Below, one piece after another: positions 44,870 to 46,853 of a DNA stretch of 46,853 nucleotides. This stretch comes from JANXPZ01 sp033853925 (GTDB lineage Bacteria > Eisenbacteria > RBG-16-71-46). Under the pieces are notes generated by a model, which saw nothing but the letters and a program-made list of their open reading frames with translations, did not search any database and was not told where the DNA came from. The number at the start of each line of letters is the position of its first letter. The stretch's first letter is position 1. The stretch is taken from the NCBI GenBank assembly GCA_033853925.1, contig JAWOLC010000032.1:1-46853 (forward strand), in the 5' to 3' direction. A program made the translations under genes and the position numbers.

Positions 44870-45514
44870 GTGGCGAAGACCCTGGTCAAGATCTGCGGGC
44901 TCACGCGAGCCGAGGACGCCCGCGTCGCCGTCGAGGCAGGCGCCGACTGGCTCGGCTGCGTGCTGCTGGGCGAGAGCCCGCGCCGCATCGCCGCCGGGGC
45001 CGCGGCGGCCATCGCGGCGGCGTGCCCGGGGACACCCACCGTGGCCGTGCTCGTGGGGCCCACGCCCGAGCAGGCGCTGGCCCTGGCCCGCGAGGCGGGG
45101 GCCGCGCGCGTCCAGCTCCACCGGGTGGATCCCGGCACCTGGCCCGCGGACTTCGCCCTGCCCGTGACCTTCGCCGTGCCGGTCGCCGCCGACGGCCGCC
45201 TCGCGGGGGCGCTGCCCGACGCCCGTCACCTGGTTCTGCTCGACACCGCCGATCCCGAGCGGGCGGGCGGCACGGGCCGGGTCCTTCCCTGGGAGGCGGC
45301 CGCGCGGCTGGCGGCCACGCGGGCGGTGCTCCTCGCGGGCGGGCTCGACGCGGCGAACGTCGCGGAGGCCGTCGCCCGCGTGCGGCCCTTCGGCGTGGAC
45401 GCCTCGTCGCGCCTCGAGTCGCGGCCGGGAGTGAAGGACGCGGAGAAGGTGCGGCGCTTCGTCGCCGCGGTGCGCGCCGCCGAGACGCGGCGCGCGGAGG
45501 AGGAGGAAGGATGA
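44870..45514 (+). CDS. trpF: Phosphoribosylanthranilate isomerase
   Basis: A 214-aa small barrel that isomerises PRA to CdRP. Conserved are the N-terminal VKICGLTRAEDA with the catalytic Cys near residue 8, the central RVQLHR near 83, the phosphate-binding LAGGLDAANVAEAV near 157, and the C-terminal GVDASSRLESRPGVKD near 178. Here Arg-Leu replace the more usual Gly-Val in the DASSRLES motif. GTG 44870 follows trpC by one base. Its Glu-rich tail overlaps the GGAGGAGGAAGG that serves trpB. Confidence 0.94.
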   Translation: MAKTLVKICGLTRAEDARVAVEAGADWLGCVLLGESPRRIAAGAAAAIAAACPGTPTVAVLVGPTPEQALALAREAGAARVQLHRVDPGTWPADFALPVTFAVPVAADGRLAGALPDARHLVLLDTADPERAGGTGRVLPWEAAARLAATRAVLLAGGLDAANVAEAVARVRPFGVDASSRLESRPGVKDAEKVRRFVAAVRAAETRRAEEEEG

Positions 45515-46746
45515 GCGAGCCGCGGCAGGCCCTCGGCGCCGGCGGGCGCTTCGGTCCCTATGGCGGGCGCTACGTCCCCGAGACGCTGGTGTACGCGCTC
45601 GACGAGCTGGAGGCGGAGTACCTTCGCGCCCGCTCCGATCCGGCCTTCGCGCAGGAGCTGAGCGAGACGCTGCGCGACTTCGCCGGCCGCCCCACGCCCC
45701 TGATCGAGGCGCCCCGCTTCTCGGCGGCCGCGGGCTGCCGCGTCTTCCTCAAGCGCGAGGACCTGCTGCACACGGGAGCGCACAAGATCAACAACACCGT
45801 GGGGCAGTGTCTGCTCACGCGCCGCATGGGCAAGCCCCGGGTGATCGCCGAGACAGGCGCGGGGCAGCACGGCGTGGCCACGGCCGCGGCGGCCGCCCGC
45901 TTCGGTCTCGAGTGCACGGTCTACATGGGCAGCGAGGACATGCGGCGGCAGCACCTGAACGTCGAGCGCATGCGGCTGCTGGGCGCCGAGGTGCGGGAGG
46001 TGAACGCCGGCAGCCGCACGCTCAAGGACGCGATCAACGAGGCGCTGCGCGACTGGGTGACCCGCGTGCGGGACACCCACTACGTGCTGGGCTCGGTGCT
46101 GGGCCCCCATCCCTTCCCGACCCTGGTGCGCGAGTTCCAGCGGGTGATCGGCGAGGAGGCGCGGGCGCAGTTCGCCCGGCAGGTGGGCGGGCTGCCCGAC
46201 GTGCTCGTGGCCTGCGTCGGCGGGGGCAGCAACGCGATCGGCCTCTTCCACGCCTTCCTCGACGAGCCCGCGGTGCGCAAGGTGGGCGTCGAGGCGGGGG
46301 GGCTGGGCCTGGCGAGCGGCAAGCACGCCGCACGCATCCCCGAGCACAGCGTCGGCGTCCTGCACGGCACGCGCACGCTCGTGCTGCAGGACGAACGCGG
46401 CATGATCCGCGAGACCCACTCGGTCTCGGCCGGCCTGGACTACCCCGCGCTGGGGCCCGAGCACGCCTGGCTCGCCGACCAGGGACGGGCCGAGTACACG
46501 CAGGCCACGGACGCCGAGGCGCTGGAGGCGTTCCAGGCGCTCTCGCGGCTCGAGGGCATCCTGCCGGCCCTGGAGACGGCGCACGCGCTCGCCTGGGTGC
46601 TGCGCGAGGGCCGCGCGCTGGGACGCGACGCGACCGTGATCGTGAACCTCTCGGGGCGCGGCGACAAGGACGTGAGCGAGGTGCTGCGCGTGCTGGGGCG
46701 CGACGCGAGCGCCGCGGCCGCGCCGGAGCCGCGCCCGGGGGCGTGA
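45511..46746 (+). CDS. trpB: Tryptophan synthase beta chain
   Basis: A 411-aa PLP enzyme that joins indole and serine. It has GRFGPYGGRYVPETL near residue 11, RPTPL near 68, the PLP-lysine motif HTGAHKINNTVGQ near 88, GAGQHGVATA near 117, GGGSNAIG near 238, and the C-terminal LSGRGDKDV near 384. A short Ala and Pro tail follows. ATG 45511 shares ATGA with trpF and is preceded by a strong GGAGGAGGAAGG. No trpA follows; the next feature is a tRNA only 35 bases on. Confidence 0.96.
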   Translation: MSEPRQALGAGGRFGPYGGRYVPETLVYALDELEAEYLRARSDPAFAQELSETLRDFAGRPTPLIEAPRFSAAAGCRVFLKREDLLHTGAHKINNTVGQCLLTRRMGKPRVIAETGAGQHGVATAAAAARFGLECTVYMGSEDMRRQHLNVERMRLLGAEVREVNAGSRTLKDAINEALRDWVTRVRDTHYVLGSVLGPHPFPTLVREFQRVIGEEARAQFARQVGGLPDVLVACVGGGSNAIGLFHAFLDEPAVRKVGVEAGGLGLASGKHAARIPEHSVGVLHGTRTLVLQDERGMIRETHSVSAGLDYPALGPEHAWLADQGRAEYTQATDAEALEAFQALSRLEGILPALETAHALAWVLREGRALGRDATVIVNLSGRGDKDVSEVLRVLGRDASAAAAPEPRPGA

Positions 46747-46771
46747 CGGGTCCAGGACGCTGTGCTATAAA
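46743..46771 (+). promoter_or_regulatory. Promoter of the tRNA-Arg gene
   Basis: GTGACG (46743-46748), overlapping the trpB stop, and TATAAA (46766-46771) are spaced by 17 bases, with TG before the -10 (46763-46764). Transcription would begin near 46778, just ahead of the tRNA. Confidence 0.6.
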
Positions 46772-46781
46772 GGTCGGTCGC

Positions 46782-46853
<72 letters not shown>

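Overview
The window is a high-GC (about 70% by eye), tightly packed stretch of a Gram-negative bacterial chromosome. Outer-membrane beta-barrel proteins, a membrane-anchored multiheme cytochrome and a PilT-type ATPase point to a double-membrane cell. The gene order thrS-infC-rpmI-rplT-pheS-pheT-zapB-zapA-(6S RNA)-rny-ymdB/folD-xseA-xseB-ispA-dxs-nadK-recN is of a kind I associate with Deltaproteobacteria-type lineages (Myxococcota, Desulfobacterota and neighbouring high-GC phyla). IF3 has a non-AUG start and a C-terminal tail, which recalls Myxococcus. The exact phylum cannot be decided from the sequence alone. There is no transposase, integrase, phage gene or CRISPR array, and composition looks uniform throughout.

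Layout. 1-2516: the 3' part of a MocR/KAT-like aminotransferase, a radical SAM protein and an isoprenylcysteine-methyltransferase-like membrane enzyme. 2580-4400: a nine-heme HAO-like cytochrome with its own promoter. 4557-14134: a complete Kdp potassium-uptake operon, made of a 28-aa membrane peptide, kdpF, kdpA, kdpB, kdpC, an outer-membrane barrel, kdpD and kdpE. 14303-17012: a PilT-like ATPase, a four-helix membrane protein on the minus strand and an unrecognised 187-aa protein. 17015-20143: aroC, a DAHP synthase and an SDR oxidoreductase. 20239-22203: tRNA-Val(GAC) and thrS. 22331-22915: a small beta-barrel protein on the minus strand. 23353-28974: the infC-rpmI-rplT-pheS-pheT-zapB-zapA translation and division cluster. 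29018-29179: a candidate 6S RNA. 29389-40348: RNase Y, a YmdB-FolD fusion, exonuclease VII (xseA, xseB), a polyprenyl synthase, a DUF212 protein, dxs, nadK and recN, most of them overlapping by 1-11 bases. 40395-46746: trpE-trpG-trpD-(zinc ribbon/RDD gene)-trpC-trpF-trpB. The window ends inside tRNA-Arg(CCG).

How the genes work together. aroC and the DAHP synthase supply chorismate, which the trp operon turns into tryptophan. trpA is not next to trpB and must lie elsewhere. dxs and the polyprenyl synthase make and extend isoprenoid precursors. xseA, xseB and recN serve DNA repair. rny and the 6S RNA act on RNA turnover and on RNA polymerase. KdpDE would switch on KdpFABC under potassium limitation.

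The most interesting points are a continuous YmdB-FolD fusion that appears to start at CTG, an ATT-initiated infC behind a hairpin-rich leader, a nine-heme HAO-like cytochrome with an extra N-terminal heme domain and a C-terminal anchor, a 28-codon membrane peptide at the head of the kdp operon, a tRNA-Val with C instead of U at position 33, a DUF212 gene lacking any standard start codon, and TAnnnT boxes placed 6-7 bases before two start codons. Most of the window is ordinary housekeeping sequence, and I do not see a clearly new defence or mobile system.
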